Both the position numbers and the translations under genes were made by a program. Of a stretch of 64,000 bases of DNA, positions 25,816 to 34,879 are shown in pieces (positions within the stretch are counted from its first letter, which is position 1; the number at the start of each line of letters is the position of its first letter). Below the pieces are notes generated by a model, which was given only the letters and a program-made list of their open reading frames with translations, did not search any database and was not told the origin of the DNA. This DNA comes from a virus. The stretch lies in IMG/VR virus record IMGVR_UViG_3300010392_000664, positions 29,005-93,004 of that record; one strand, given 5' to 3'.

Positions 25816-26417
25816 TAACCACCTGATCGTGAAAGATTTTCAACCCATTCGTCCCATTGATCTTCATAAACGGGTTGGGTGTTACCAATTCGACTGCCAG
25901 GATTCAGCAAAAACTTACCCGGCAATTCTTCAATTTCTTCGATTGTTGGTTGCTTGCCCCGAACCAACTTGGCATCTCCTGATTCCAAGAGCCACAACAT
26001 TTCCCGGCAAAGGGTCTTCATTCGATGTGGGTCAAGTATTTCAGTTCTCGGAGGCACACCTTCGATCTTATCCCCGACCGAAAATGCACTTGTTTCCTTC
26101 ATGTACCGATAAATCCGTTTGCACATCTGTTCATCATTATTCAACGGATCCTTGATCATGATCGTTCTGTTTTCCGGGTCCACGTGCAATTCCATTCCCG
26201 GAATCCTTTGCAGAGTCGCTAACCCCCGCGATCTATCAACGGGAACCATCATTTCCCCGGATTTCACATCCTTGACTGGTCGATGCCCATCAATGGCAGA
26301 ACGTAATCTCAATCCGGGAACTGATTGAATCAACTGATTACCGTTATTCTGGTTATCAATCTCAATCCCGAACTTTACATAAGTTCTGCTCTCTTGCTTC
26401 TCCGCTGTTGCCGCCAT
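25815..26417 (-). CDS. hypothetical structural-region protein, 200 aa
   Basis: Soluble mixed alpha/beta protein (TYVKFGIEIDNQNNGNQLIQSV, MELHVDPENRTIMIKDPL, VPPRTEILDPHRMKTLCREML). Ribosome site AAAGG before the ATG at 26417. Directly downstream of the capsid gene and a hairpin. Head completion or decoration is possible, but nothing in the sequence decides it. Confidence 0.5.
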   Translation of the reverse strand: MAATAEKQESRTYVKFGIEIDNQNNGNQLIQSVPGLRLRSAIDGHRPVKDVKSGEMMVPVDRSRGLATLQRIPGMELHVDPENRTIMIKDPLNNDEQMCKRIYRYMKETSAFSVGDKIEGVPPRTEILDPHRMKTLCREMLWLLESGDAKLVRGKQPTIEEIEELPGKFLLNPGSRIGNTQPVYEDQWDEWVENLSRSGG

Positions 26418-26448
26418 TAACTCTACCTTTCTTAAATGCTATAGTGAA

Positions 26449-26520
26449 CCCTGTCTGCTGGCAAAACAACAAATCCAGCAGACAGGGACTCAAGATAGCA
26501 GATTCCTTCCGCTATACAAG
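26449..26520 (-). promoter_or_regulatory. hairpin after major capsid gene, with upstream CTTGTATAGC
   Basis: CCCTGTCTGCTGG (26449-26461) and CCAGCAGACAGGG (26475-26487) form a perfect 13-bp stem with a 13-nt A-rich loop. Upstream on the leftward strand lies CTTGTATAGC (26511-26520), a possible -10. No T-run follows, so this could be a partial terminator, an RNA processing site or a 5' stabiliser. The same order (CTTGTATAG, then hairpin, then gene) occurs at 31008-31122. Confidence 0.5.
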
Positions 26521-26526
26521 TTCAAC

Positions 26527-28191
26527 TTACGCAGGTGCAGTAGTGGTCAAAGCCGCCGTTGCACCTCGTTCGAGCTGACCGCCATATCGTGCCATAGCAA
26601 CGACAAGCATCTCGTTTCTGCGGAGGAGGGTGTCACCCTCGGTACTCGTTCGAATGGCTAGGCCACGACGACGGTACATCCGGTAACGGGCCAAGATTGC
26701 ATAGAAAATTTGGGTATTCGCCAAACTTTCGTTAATCTTGTATGGCCGTTGCATCCATTGGTAATCATCGTAATTCATACCACCGAGGCGACGGGCATCA
26801 GAAGCTCCAACCGGGATGGCCTTTGCTCTCTGATAAGAGGTTTCCGTTCCGCAAAAGACAGCAGTCGATTTGACATTTGCCTTATGCTCAGGTTTCGCAA
26901 CACCGAACCGCAAGGATTCGTAGTTACCCAGGCTAGTTGTACCGCCCCAGGCAACCGTCGTGATACCCGACTTGTTGACAACACCTTCGGGTTGGGTCGT
27001 ACCGTTACCGACCGCCACAACGTCGTCCAGGTCTTCGAGAAGCCGTTCACCGTATTGTGAGGTGATGAGTCCACCGAAGTCCAGGGGTGTGTCTGACATG
27101 AAATCCAAACCGATTCGGACAGCACCTTCCCAACGATAGATGGTAGTGTCAAATGCCGAAACATAGTTTGTGGTGTCAAACAATGAAATCGACGTGTCAT
27201 CAACACCGCCCCAAGAAGCAGTGATGTTGCTGACTTCAACACCTTCAATCCGACGACCACGATCCAACGGAATTGTGTTGACAAGCGGGAACAACTCACC
27301 ATAAAGCAGGGGAGTTTGAATCACCATGTCATCAAAAACAATAGGAGCAGCTTCAAGACCACCAGATGCAGCATCGTCGATAAGAGCTTTAATGCCCGTT
27401 CCGCTGCGGCCACGATAACCCTTTGAAGTCATCGATTTGTAGTCTTCCGACGAATCCCATTGTTCTTCAAGGGCAAGGTAAGTCAGCAGATTCTTTTCAT
27501 GATCTGACAACATTTCCCAAGCCCGGACTGCGGTTCCCGCAATATTCGGTGCCGCTGCAGCAATCTGCAACTTAGCAAATGCACCGGCGAGTGCCTTATC
27601 CCGGTCAGAAGGACTGTACAAGGTACGCCCAAGATCGGTGACAGGCATTCCTGCCAATTGATTACGATGACCACTCTTTGTGGCTTCCGGGTACTTCAAC
27701 ACAGATTTCTCTGTTGAGTACCGCTCAGCCGCCGATTTCACTCGGATAGTGGAATCATCGGAATCCTTCTCAGTGGAATTTCCTGCATTTGCCATGACAG
27801 CTTTTTCCAACTCACTCGGTTTCTTTTCTTTTTCGCCATCCGGAGTTTCCGACTTCTCGGAGGTTTCCTTGGCACTCTTTTCTTCATCACCCGCAGGTTC
27901 TTCAACGGCATGCTTTTCAACAACCGTTTCGGCGGTTTTTTGACCGTCGATGATGGTTTGTTTCAAGTCACCGACAACGGACACAAGATCCGTCATTGCC
28001 TTGGTGAACTCATTCGGAGCTTCATCAGAAGCGTCCTTTGTGAGATCATTCAAAATATCCAAAGTAAGATCACTTTCTTCGGATACCAGGGCTTCGGCTA
28101 CCGCCTTGCGGAATTCTTCGTCAGTCGAGTTTGCCTTAACTTGGCAGTTATCGACCAGCCACTTCTTCAGCTTCGCAGTCAATTTAAACAT
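26527..28191 (-). CDS. major capsid protein (HK97 fold) with N-terminal scaffold/delta domain
   Basis: 554 aa. The first 230 residues are highly charged and helical (TAKLKKWLVDNCQVKANSTD, EEKSAKETSEKSETPDGEK), as expected of a delta-domain scaffold removed by the protease. The mature part begins around ALIDDAASGGLEAAPIVFDD and contains IPLDRGRRIEGVEVSNI, ESLRFGVAKPEHK and MNYDDYQWMQRPYKINESL, the usual HK97-type capsid pattern (phage_capsid). Strong ribosome site AGGAGTAAAA. It follows the protease gene, the normal order. Confidence 0.9.
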   Translation of the reverse strand: MFKLTAKLKKWLVDNCQVKANSTDEEFRKAVAEALVSEESDLTLDILNDLTKDASDEAPNEFTKAMTDLVSVVGDLKQTIIDGQKTAETVVEKHAVEEPAGDEEKSAKETSEKSETPDGEKEKKPSELEKAVMANAGNSTEKDSDDSTIRVKSAAERYSTEKSVLKYPEATKSGHRNQLAGMPVTDLGRTLYSPSDRDKALAGAFAKLQIAAAAPNIAGTAVRAWEMLSDHEKNLLTYLALEEQWDSSEDYKSMTSKGYRGRSGTGIKALIDDAASGGLEAAPIVFDDMVIQTPLLYGELFPLVNTIPLDRGRRIEGVEVSNITASWGGVDDTSISLFDTTNYVSAFDTTIYRWEGAVRIGLDFMSDTPLDFGGLITSQYGERLLEDLDDVVAVGNGTTQPEGVVNKSGITTVAWGGTTSLGNYESLRFGVAKPEHKANVKSTAVFCGTETSYQRAKAIPVGASDARRLGGMNYDDYQWMQRPYKINESLANTQIFYAILARYRMYRRRGLAIRTSTEGDTLLRRNEMLVVAMARYGGQLERGATAALTTTAPA

Positions 28192-28269
28192 TTTTACTCC
28201 TAATCATCTGCGACCGCATCAAATACTGCCATGCATACGAGACCGACCCGTTGCCATGACTTCGAACTA

Positions 28270-29736
28270 TCAGTTCATCAACTCTTTGAACTTTTTAGTT
28301 CGTTCAGTCCTTTCATCAATTTCTTGGAATGCCTTCAGGGAATCCAGTAATTTGCTCCGCTGCCCCCTGTCAGCATAAGCCAGAATTGTTTTCATTGCTG
28401 CTTCAACGCCATTACTTTCGGCTTGCTTGCGAGCTTCAGCAAGTTTCTTAAGATGCTGGAACAGGCTTTTATCTTCTATCTTAGTTGTCGTGGAAACATT
28501 AACCTCAGTTGGTGTCCCGGTTAGTTTGGGACTGCCGTCTTTATACTTCCAACCAACTCGAATGAAGTTTTCTTTATAACCATCATCATATTCTTCATAC
28601 ATGATGATTACGTTTTTCTGAAATGTACCAACAACATGGCAATAACAATAATCATCCATATCGATGTCATTTTCATCCAGATAACCCTTAACCTGAGAAT
28701 TCAAATCATCTCGAATGGCCTCGTAACTACCATCAATTGCCGACGAATAAAAACCTTTCTCGGAAATGACCAGATCTTTTTCTTCGGTCACTTCTTGGTT
28801 TTTGGTGTCATTGATTTTGGTTTCGACCGCATTGGTTTCTTTTGGTGAGCTACCTCCGCAGGAACATCCTTTACTTCCGGTTTCAGTTTTTGATTCGGAT
28901 TTTGCTTTTTCGTCATCTTTGTTTTCCTTGGCAAGCACTAAAGTTTCCGGCACGACGAAGGTCTTGTCACGACGGTCCCGGATGCCTTGGCCCACACTTT
29001 TCATGATTCCAGATGTAAGTTTACCGCCTTCAACCAACGAAAGCAGAACCTCTTCAACCACCGCATCAGCATTCGCCGGTACGGAAACAACGGATTCCTC
29101 AATGATGGCATACTTTTTGATGTCAAATCCACCAGCCATCCCATACTCGTCTTCATCTTTTAGCTGGCTGAATTCTAAAGCACTGAATCCGTGAGAAAAC
29201 CTACCCATGTCATTGTCAACCATGACGGCAGCGTCTTTTGCCACGTCATTGATATCCACAATGGCCGAGTAAAGCGACAAACTTTTAGAAGTATGGCTTG
29301 CAACCCCCAACATTTTGCCAATCGGCAAAGTATGGATATGTTGCCACAACAGCAACATTTTAGGATCAAGAACAGCACCATCTGTTCTTAGAATATCACC
29401 ATCTCGATCCTTTGTTGACGTTGTCAAAACATGTTTGATCACCATCAATGTATTTTTAGGAAGTTCAATGGAAAGACCATCTTGTGAAATGATATCCTTT
29501 CCCTTATCTTCCACAACCATTTCATCATTGCTGTAGGTCAATGTTTCCGATGCCTTTTTGAGAACATCAGAAAAACTGACATTTGATTTAGATGCAAATT
29601 TATAACATGCATCTAAACCAACGCACGACTCAACAGTCTTGACGTAACGATCTGCCGTAAGGATGCCGCGATTGAACTCAGTGTTCTTAGCACCGCGTTC
29701 TTTCAGCAACTTAAGCAGTAGCTCATTTGGATCCAT
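28270..29736 (-). CDS. prohead protease (S78/U35-like) with long C-terminal extension
   Basis: 488 aa from the ATG at 29736; a TTG at 29754 is also in frame. The protease domain (about residues 90-240) has the catalytic His in LLWQH (about 133) and the Ser in EESVVSVPANADA (about 215), as in herpes-like prohead proteases. It cuts the scaffold and capsid delta domain. Unusual: about 250 further residues, with a CSCGGSS knuckle, a globular section (FQKNVIIMYEEYDDGYKENFIRVGW) and a helical charged end. The extension may serve as a second scaffold. Confidence 0.85.
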   Translation of the reverse strand: MDPNELLLKLLKERGAKNTEFNRGILTADRYVKTVESCVGLDACYKFASKSNVSFSDVLKKASETLTYSNDEMVVEDKGKDIISQDGLSIELPKNTLMVIKHVLTTSTKDRDGDILRTDGAVLDPKMLLLWQHIHTLPIGKMLGVASHTSKSLSLYSAIVDINDVAKDAAVMVDNDMGRFSHGFSALEFSQLKDEDEYGMAGGFDIKKYAIIEESVVSVPANADAVVEEVLLSLVEGGKLTSGIMKSVGQGIRDRRDKTFVVPETLVLAKENKDDEKAKSESKTETGSKGCSCGGSSPKETNAVETKINDTKNQEVTEEKDLVISEKGFYSSAIDGSYEAIRDDLNSQVKGYLDENDIDMDDYCYCHVVGTFQKNVIIMYEEYDDGYKENFIRVGWKYKDGSPKLTGTPTEVNVSTTTKIEDKSLFQHLKKLAEARKQAESNGVEAAMKTILAYADRGQRSKLLDSLKAFQEIDERTERTKKFKELMN

Positions 29737-29737
29737 A

Positions 29738-30025
29738 TCAGATAGTCCGTCCAAAGTACTGAATATTTAGTTTAGTGTCACCGGCACTCTGACAGAATTT
29801 AAATCCCTGCAACCATGCCCTGGTAACTTCAACATAACTACCACCAGCTTGAAGGATCATTCCACGAGAACCTCCTGGTGTCGATCCATCCAAAACGTAG
29901 TTAATGTCACCCTCATCCTGAGCTTGGATTTGAGCAACAGTCGTTCCGTCAGGGATAGTAAGATCACTGACTGACTTCACCGCTGGGGTGTTAAGATCAA
30001 TTTGTTCATAGCCGAGGCAATTCAC
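29738..30025 (-). CDS. small virion protein candidate, 95 aa
   Basis: Starts at a GTG (30025) with GAGAGGAAG 6 nt upstream; this GTG overlaps the TAG of the upstream gene. Beta-rich (VSDLTIPDGTTVAQIQAQDEGDINYVLDGS, GSYVEVTRAWLQGFKF), compatible with a capsid decoration or spike-like domain. Directly upstream of the protease. Confidence 0.6.
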   Translation of the reverse strand: MNCLGYEQIDLNTPAVKSVSDLTIPDGTTVAQIQAQDEGDINYVLDGSTPGGSRGMILQAGGSYVEVTRAWLQGFKFCQSAGDTKLNIQYFGRTI

Positions 30026-30381
30026 TATCGACTTCCTCTCGCTACACATGTGGCATCAATGGCAACCAGTTGGCGGATAGCTTTTCGATGACCACTTTCG
30101 ATTCTTTTCATCCATGCCAAAATGGTTCCGACGGAAACTTGATCTGAGCCATCCGGCACATCAGATTGAGCTTTGTTCATGTTACGGCTAACACCTAACC
30201 GTTTCAAAGCCCGAAAGGATCCCTCTCGGATCGAACGAGCACGGTCAACTGGGCCGGTGTTGATCCATCGGATGACATTCGCAAACTTTTGCTTATCAAG
30301 AGCAACCACCTGTTGTGCTTCTTTTTCAGTACTGGAATTATCCAGAACAGGAGTTACTTGTGGGTTTTTTCGAACTGCCAT
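30025..30381 (-). CDS. hypothetical protein, 118 aa
   Basis: Basic, helical protein (KQKFANVIRWINTGPVDRARSIREGSFRALKRLG...). DNA or RNA binding is possible from charge alone, but no motif is present. Located between a Ser-tailed gene and the head genes; ribosome site GAGGAAAAC. Confidence 0.55.
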   Translation of the reverse strand: MAVRKNPQVTPVLDNSSTEKEAQQVVALDKQKFANVIRWINTGPVDRARSIREGSFRALKRLGVSRNMNKAQSDVPDGSDQVSVGTILAWMKRIESGHRKAIRQLVAIDATCVARGSR

Positions 30382-30430
30382 GTTTTCCTCATTGTTATAA
30401 GTAATTCTAACCTGCAGTCATGCCGCTAGA

Positions 30431-30988
30431 TTACGATTGACTGCTAGAGTTACTAGATGCCGAACTGCTCGATTGACTGCTGCTCGATAACGAGGAGGAT
30501 GTCGAGCTAAAGGAACTCGGTGAGCTACTCGATGGTGAGCTACTTGACGATTGAGAACTGCTCGATGTCGATTGAGAACTGCTAGAGCTTGAAGAACTGA
30601 CCGAGAAGGAACTTGTGGAGCTAACCGAACTCTGGGAACTGCTCGATTGACTACTGCTCGATTGAGAAGAGCTGGAAGAAAGATCTTCCATCGAAAGAAC
30701 AGAAAGCCGATCCCCTGACGAAGGTCCAGGAAATTGCAATTCACCGGTGTGGAAATTCAAAACATCCGTAGTTGATGTTTCCCCGGAATTTAGCACATCA
30801 ACCAATTTTGCTTGCCAGATAGTGTTACTCGGAAGAGCAACAGTGACATTTTCAACTACCCCTGCATCAGCACTATGCTGTGCTGCTGGAGCAGAATCAT
30901 CACCTGCTCGATGCATTCTTGTGATAGTCAAGGTGCGGGTAGCCAAATTGGAAGGTGCCGGTCCCAGACCAAAAGTAACATTTTTCAT
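30431..30988 (-). CDS. virion protein with C-terminal polyserine tail
   Basis: 185 aa from the ATG at 30988 (GGAGAAG upstream). An N-terminal beta domain of about 100 residues (LATRTLTITRMHRAGDDSAP, VENVTVALPSNTIWQAKLVDVLN) leads into about 80 residues of Ser broken by Gln, Val, Thr, Pro, Ala and Phe. It resembles the 24118 gene in layout. Preceded by a hairpin with a perfect 16-bp stem. Likely head or decoration protein by position. Confidence 0.6.
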   Translation of the reverse strand: MKNVTFGLGPAPSNLATRTLTITRMHRAGDDSAPAAQHSADAGVVENVTVALPSNTIWQAKLVDVLNSGETSTTDVLNFHTGELQFPGPSSGDRLSVLSMEDLSSSSSQSSSSQSSSSQSSVSSTSSFSVSSSSSSSSQSTSSSSQSSSSSPSSSSPSSFSSTSSSLSSSSQSSSSASSNSSSQS

Positions 30989-31007
30989 TTCTGACTTCTC
31001 CAAGTGA

Positions 31008-31065
31008 AAACAGCGGCAATGCCATTAGTCGTAACAAATACAACTGAAAGGCATTGCCGCTGTTT
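31008..31065 (-). promoter_or_regulatory. 5' leader hairpin, perfect 16-bp stem
   Basis: AAACAGCGGCAATGCC (31008-31023) pairs with GGCATTGCCGCTGTTT (31050-31065); loop 26 nt. On the leftward strand it ends in TTTTCACTTGGAG, running into the ribosome site of the Ser-tailed gene. Could be an incomplete terminator for the upstream cassette or an RNA element in the leader. Confidence 0.6.
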
Positions 31066-31077
31066 GTCTTACTTTGG

Positions 31078-31122
31078 CGTTGCGTTGACGCACTATACAA
31101 GATTAAAAAAATCAACGCAACG
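31078..31122 (-). promoter_or_regulatory. promoter-like region flanked by 11-bp perfect inverted repeats
   Basis: CGTTGCGTTGA (31078-31088) and TCAACGCAACG (31112-31122) bracket CTTGTATAG (leftward -10-like) and an A/T run. The arms could be an operator. The -35 is poor. Confidence 0.5.
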
Positions 31123-31163
31123 TCTTATTTCTGGTTTTTGTATATTTTTACCAGATCTTTATT

Positions 31164-31373
31164 TTAAGAAGATCCAGGAACTTCACGCTCATCCGTAAGA
31201 ACTCTGACGTGCTTTAATTCGTTAGAGTTTCCTTTAACTTCTAATCGAAGGGTGAAATCAGATCCTTTATTCATTGCTGCACAAAAGAATTCGTCAAACT
31301 CTCTCATTTTCATGATAAAAAGTTTCAGGGCAGCTTGGTCAAGAATATCTTGAAATGTTGCTTTGTTATTCAA
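31164..31373 (-). CDS. hypothetical protein, 69 aa
   Basis: Starts at TTG with a 4-bp overlap (TTGA) to the previous stop; GGGGTGACAG lies upstream. Sequence KMREFDEFFCAAMNKGSDFTLRLEVKG suggests a small alpha/beta protein. No family. Confidence 0.5.
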   Translation of the reverse strand: MNNKATFQDILDQAALKLFIMKMREFDEFFCAAMNKGSDFTLRLEVKGNSNELKHVRVLTDEREVPGSS

Positions 31374-31798
31374 CTGTCACCCCATTTTGCTAATATCTCA
31401 ACATCTTTGCCCGCCCACATTTTGATATAGTCCAGCGTAGATTTTTGCACGGCTAAACTAGTATTTCTGAACGACCGAATAAATAATTTGTCTCCGGGAA
31501 CAAAGATGACTTTTCTCAAACTAATATTCGCAACACCACTCACAGTAGAGGGCATCTGAGCATGCTCCTTACCGCACAACAATTCTTCATCATCTACACC
31601 AATTCTCCGCATTCGATAATCAAGACAATTTACTATCAAAATCCGAAGTTCCGCACCGGAGAACTTTTCAATGGACCGACGGATTTTAAATGCATTGCTG
31701 GGAGGCATGTCATCTACTGCACGAACTAAAACTCGATCACCAGGGTCGAACTTGACTCGTTCAGTATGGACATTTTCTATATGGGGAATTGCTGGCAT
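31370..31798 (-). CDS. hypothetical protein with internal duplication
   Basis: 142 aa made of two related halves: VKFDPGDRVLVRAVDD with AELRILIVNCLDYR, and VIFVPGDKLFIRSFRN with DVEILAKWGDS. Each half has 'v.F.PGD...iR....' then a helix and a closing strand. This looks like a tandem duplication of a domain of about 45 residues. Role unknown; it sits in the head gene group. Confidence 0.6.
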   Translation of the reverse strand: MPAIPHIENVHTERVKFDPGDRVLVRAVDDMPPSNAFKIRRSIEKFSGAELRILIVNCLDYRMRRIGVDDEELLCGKEHAQMPSTVSGVANISLRKVIFVPGDKLFIRSFRNTSLAVQKSTLDYIKMWAGKDVEILAKWGDS

Positions 31799-31805
31799 TG
31801 TTCAC

Positions 31806-32114
31806 CTAAAAGATTTTTTGAATTGGTTGATTTCTCAAACTTGAGTTAATGTCAAGGGTCCATTGAGCTATCCGTTTCAACGCCTTAGCTTCATCTTCTG
31901 TATGCCGCCTGTCTCCTAGTTTATGTCTAGTAATTACAGCATTCCATAATTCGAAGTCAGCCTTGATAGTTAGTTCTGGGATCAATTGGGTTCCATGTAT
32001 TCTTTTATGCAATTGAAAAACAGACTGCAGTCTAGGATAAATTGCATTAATGAATTCCAATGTCGCTTCATCGGAATCTCGTAGAATATTAGCGTGCCTG
32101 TTGTCTTTTGTCAT
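31806..32114 (-). CDS. hypothetical helical protein, 102 aa
   Basis: Mostly helical (DEATLEFINAIYPRLQSVFQLHKRI, DEAKALKRIAQWTLDINSSL). The start overlaps the stop of the gp7-like gene by 4 bp. No motif seen. Confidence 0.55.
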   Translation of the reverse strand: MTKDNRHANILRDSDEATLEFINAIYPRLQSVFQLHKRIHGTQLIPELTIKADFELWNAVITRHKLGDRRHTEDEAKALKRIAQWTLDINSSLRNQPIQKIF

Positions 32115-33214
32115 GCTTCTAATTCTTCCGTCGTTCTTAAAGAGTGTTCCTCAATTAATTGATTTGCAGTATCACTTGTCATTCCGAACATGGTCATAAC
32201 AGTGCATAAACAATTCACGCGATCTTCTGCAGGCAGGTTAACATCTGCGGGCCATCGAACCATTACTCCGTTAAGATTCCACAAACCCTCCCCATCTTCC
32301 GGCACACCATCTAAATCAGCATGAGCGTCCCTTGTAGTATCGGCCAACACCGACAACCAACCACGACGAATATTGCGTTGCTGGGCCGTATCTACGATCA
32401 CCTGATTGATTGCCCTAGTACGGGCCGCATTTAGGGCGTGTCCGCTCTCTGTGCGGGCTATCCGGCGACCTCTCCGTTTACCGTAGATTCCTTCTTCCAC
32501 AAGATTCGGGACCATGTTTTTAGCCATCGTTTCGATCGACTGGCCCTTAGCTATCCCATCTCGCAAATACTGCTCAATATCACCCGTTGTAGTTTTATTA
32601 ACATCTTCCCAATACGGTTGACTGAATGTTTCAGTCAGGCGGGATTGAATTTCTTCCTGCATCCAATTGGGGTACTCGGTTGAAAGCAATATATTCACTG
32701 TTCCTAAAACAGATGCTAAGGTAATGAGTTTGGTATCTTCATCTTCAACCTCACCCTCAGTCAATTGCTGCAGTAACAATTCAGATGCAGTTGACAATTT
32801 CGTTCTGTCAAATCCTTTAGAGGAATCCATAGAAGTAAGCAAAGTTTGCACCCGCATGACTTCTATAGAAGTGTTGATCCAAAATGGAACAATCAATTCC
32901 AATAATTCTTGATTCCAATCCACCGAAGTGTGTATTTGATCCGCGAGACGGGTAGCTTGGTCATCCGTAGTGAATCCCTTAGATCCCGACATTTCGCTTA
33001 ATCGAATGGAGGCGGATTCAATTTGCTTATTAAAAAACGGTTCTAGTAAATTTGACAGTGAACCGAACTTTTCGATTTGATTAGTGTTGATTTCTTTATA
33101 AACAGTTTTGCGAACATCTTCCGCCTGAAATTGACTTTTTAAGTCAATGACACATTTAGCCACATTTAACATTTTTGTGGCTACTTCTATCTTGTTGTCA
33201 ATATGCAGAACCAT
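32111..33214 (-). CDS. phage head morphogenesis protein (Mu F/SPP1 gp7-like)
   Basis: 367 aa. A helical N-terminal two thirds is followed by the C-terminal morphogenesis pattern: RIARTESGHALNAARTRAI, TRDAHADLDG and DVNLPAEDRVNCLCTVM. The conserved spaced His, Asp and the paired Cys at 'NCLC' are typical. Such proteins bind the portal and are minor head components. The ATG overlaps the stop of the portal gene, the standard arrangement. Confidence 0.85.
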   Translation of the reverse strand: MVLHIDNKIEVATKMLNVAKCVIDLKSQFQAEDVRKTVYKEINTNQIEKFGSLSNLLEPFFNKQIESASIRLSEMSGSKGFTTDDQATRLADQIHTSVDWNQELLELIVPFWINTSIEVMRVQTLLTSMDSSKGFDRTKLSTASELLLQQLTEGEVEDEDTKLITLASVLGTVNILLSTEYPNWMQEEIQSRLTETFSQPYWEDVNKTTTGDIEQYLRDGIAKGQSIETMAKNMVPNLVEEGIYGKRRGRRIARTESGHALNAARTRAINQVIVDTAQQRNIRRGWLSVLADTTRDAHADLDGVPEDGEGLWNLNGVMVRWPADVNLPAEDRVNCLCTVMTMFGMTSDTANQLIEEHSLRTTEELEA

Positions 33215-34875
33215 TATTTAGATTCTAATAACAGGGCAGGTGGTTTTTCTTCCTGCAGCCCACCTTTTGACAAGACGGATTCTATCAAACTCTGTGGAGT
33301 TTCAATAAGAGCATCTACCGACAGCTTCAGAGCTTTGGCCGCATCATCCAATGCTTGATCTTCTGGTGAGGGTGGGTCACCCTCACTTGGCGGAAATCCT
33401 CCTTGGTCTTGCGGAGGATCTTGTTCAATTTTGTCACCGGCGATTTGATTTGCGAGATCATCGGGCAACCCCAATCCGATTAGAATACCACGACCTTGTT
33501 CTACGGAAATCGTGCCTTCAGCCACAGCTTCAGCAGCATTCACTACTCCATGAATGTTTTGCTTTGAGATATAAGCCTCATTACCATCAACATCAGGAGG
33601 CAGGCCCATAAAAGCTCTGAATTCATTTTGTGTGATGTCACCACGATCCCTTGCTTTCTCGTACATGGTTTTTTCCATGCTGGGATCTGTTGCAACGCAC
33701 GGCTCTGACCATACCCGGTACTTTTCCTGCACTTTATTTGTTTGCGATTTATTAGCAAACCCGGTGAGGATAATCCCCAGCATGTCAAGAAAAGCATTCA
33801 CTCTTTGGCAAAAGCGATCCTGAACCACAAACGCCTGAGCATAACTACCGGCCATTTCTTCACCCAAGATAAATGGATGAACTCCAAAAGCCGACAAAAT
33901 TCTGGATCGGATTGCCTTTTCTGACTTTTCCCACCCCATTTCATTCTGGGTAGCCGACAGACGTTCGATTTTGTCAATATACCCATCAATGATAGCCGGA
34001 TTGCCATAATCAGCTACTCCCTTACTGACTCGGCCAATAGCTCCATGAACCTGCCTACGTTGGGCAGCAGTCAACCGAGGCCGGATACCTGCCGGGACGT
34101 CGGGGTGAGGATTTGTTCCCATTGTGATAATGACAGACGGGAACACACCATTTTCAAAAAACACCTTTTGTGAATTTTGAATATGATCATCAATACTGAT
34201 AGCGTTGTTTTGTGAATGGGCAGGTGCCATTGCTTTAGTGACATCCGACGGATCCGGTATGTAGGCAAATCCTACCTGATCCCTACTGAATGGTTCAGCG
34301 TTATATGATTTTGAAGGGTCATTTGGATTCACAATCTTAAATTCAGAGAATGCACCTTTCTCATGAATAGGCTGTACCCAGGTAGTGGGCAACGAAAACA
34401 TTTCAAACTTACCTTCACCATTCTCACCACCAAAGATGTAACTCCATCCGGTAAGATTTAAATTGGCAATGAAATTATAAACGAATTGCCATTTGCCCTG
34501 AATGGCATTCGGTTGACTTAATGCATCCAAAAAAGGATGATCAACAATAACCTCTTCCTCGTTCAAAGCTGATTTATGGGAAACCGACTTTGATGAAGTC
34601 CATTGCTTCTTATCAGTTTTTGAATTCATTTTAGACATTACAATGGACTTAGAAGCACCCTCCATTGCAATAGCATTCACTGCCGCATGCACCCAACCCC
34701 TGAAAAGAGCATACCGTTGCCTGTTACCGGATTGGCTTTGCATACCAGCAGTTAAAGAACCGGTCCCTAGATCGAAATCAAAGGAACCGGCTTGTTTCAT
34801 TCTCAAAGCCTGCTCATACGTTGATCGTGAACGGGCTTTAGACCGAGCTAAAGATTTTGTCAAAGCACTAGCCAT
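33214..34875 (-). CDS. portal protein (HK97-like)
   Basis: 553 aa. AVNAIAMEGASKSIVMSK near residue 50, NLNLTGWSYIFGGENG, LPTTWVQPIHE, DHIQNSQKVFFENGVFPSVIITMG, SATQNEMGWEKSEKAIRSRILSAFGVHPFILGE and a C-terminal acidic/Pro-rich region (PPQDQGGFPPSEGDPPSPED) match HK97-type portals. It forms the dodecameric DNA entry ring. The missing terminase would normally be upstream; here upstream genes are head-tail connectors, so the gene order is atypical. Confidence 0.85.
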   Translation of the reverse strand: MASALTKSLARSKARSRSTYEQALRMKQAGSFDFDLGTGSLTAGMQSQSGNRQRYALFRGWVHAAVNAIAMEGASKSIVMSKMNSKTDKKQWTSSKSVSHKSALNEEEVIVDHPFLDALSQPNAIQGKWQFVYNFIANLNLTGWSYIFGGENGEGKFEMFSLPTTWVQPIHEKGAFSEFKIVNPNDPSKSYNAEPFSRDQVGFAYIPDPSDVTKAMAPAHSQNNAISIDDHIQNSQKVFFENGVFPSVIITMGTNPHPDVPAGIRPRLTAAQRRQVHGAIGRVSKGVADYGNPAIIDGYIDKIERLSATQNEMGWEKSEKAIRSRILSAFGVHPFILGEEMAGSYAQAFVVQDRFCQRVNAFLDMLGIILTGFANKSQTNKVQEKYRVWSEPCVATDPSMEKTMYEKARDRGDITQNEFRAFMGLPPDVDGNEAYISKQNIHGVVNAAEAVAEGTISVEQGRGILIGLGLPDDLANQIAGDKIEQDPPQDQGGFPPSEGDPPSPEDQALDDAAKALKLSVDALIETPQSLIESVLSKGGLQEEKPPALLLESK

Positions 34876-34879
34876 TTAA

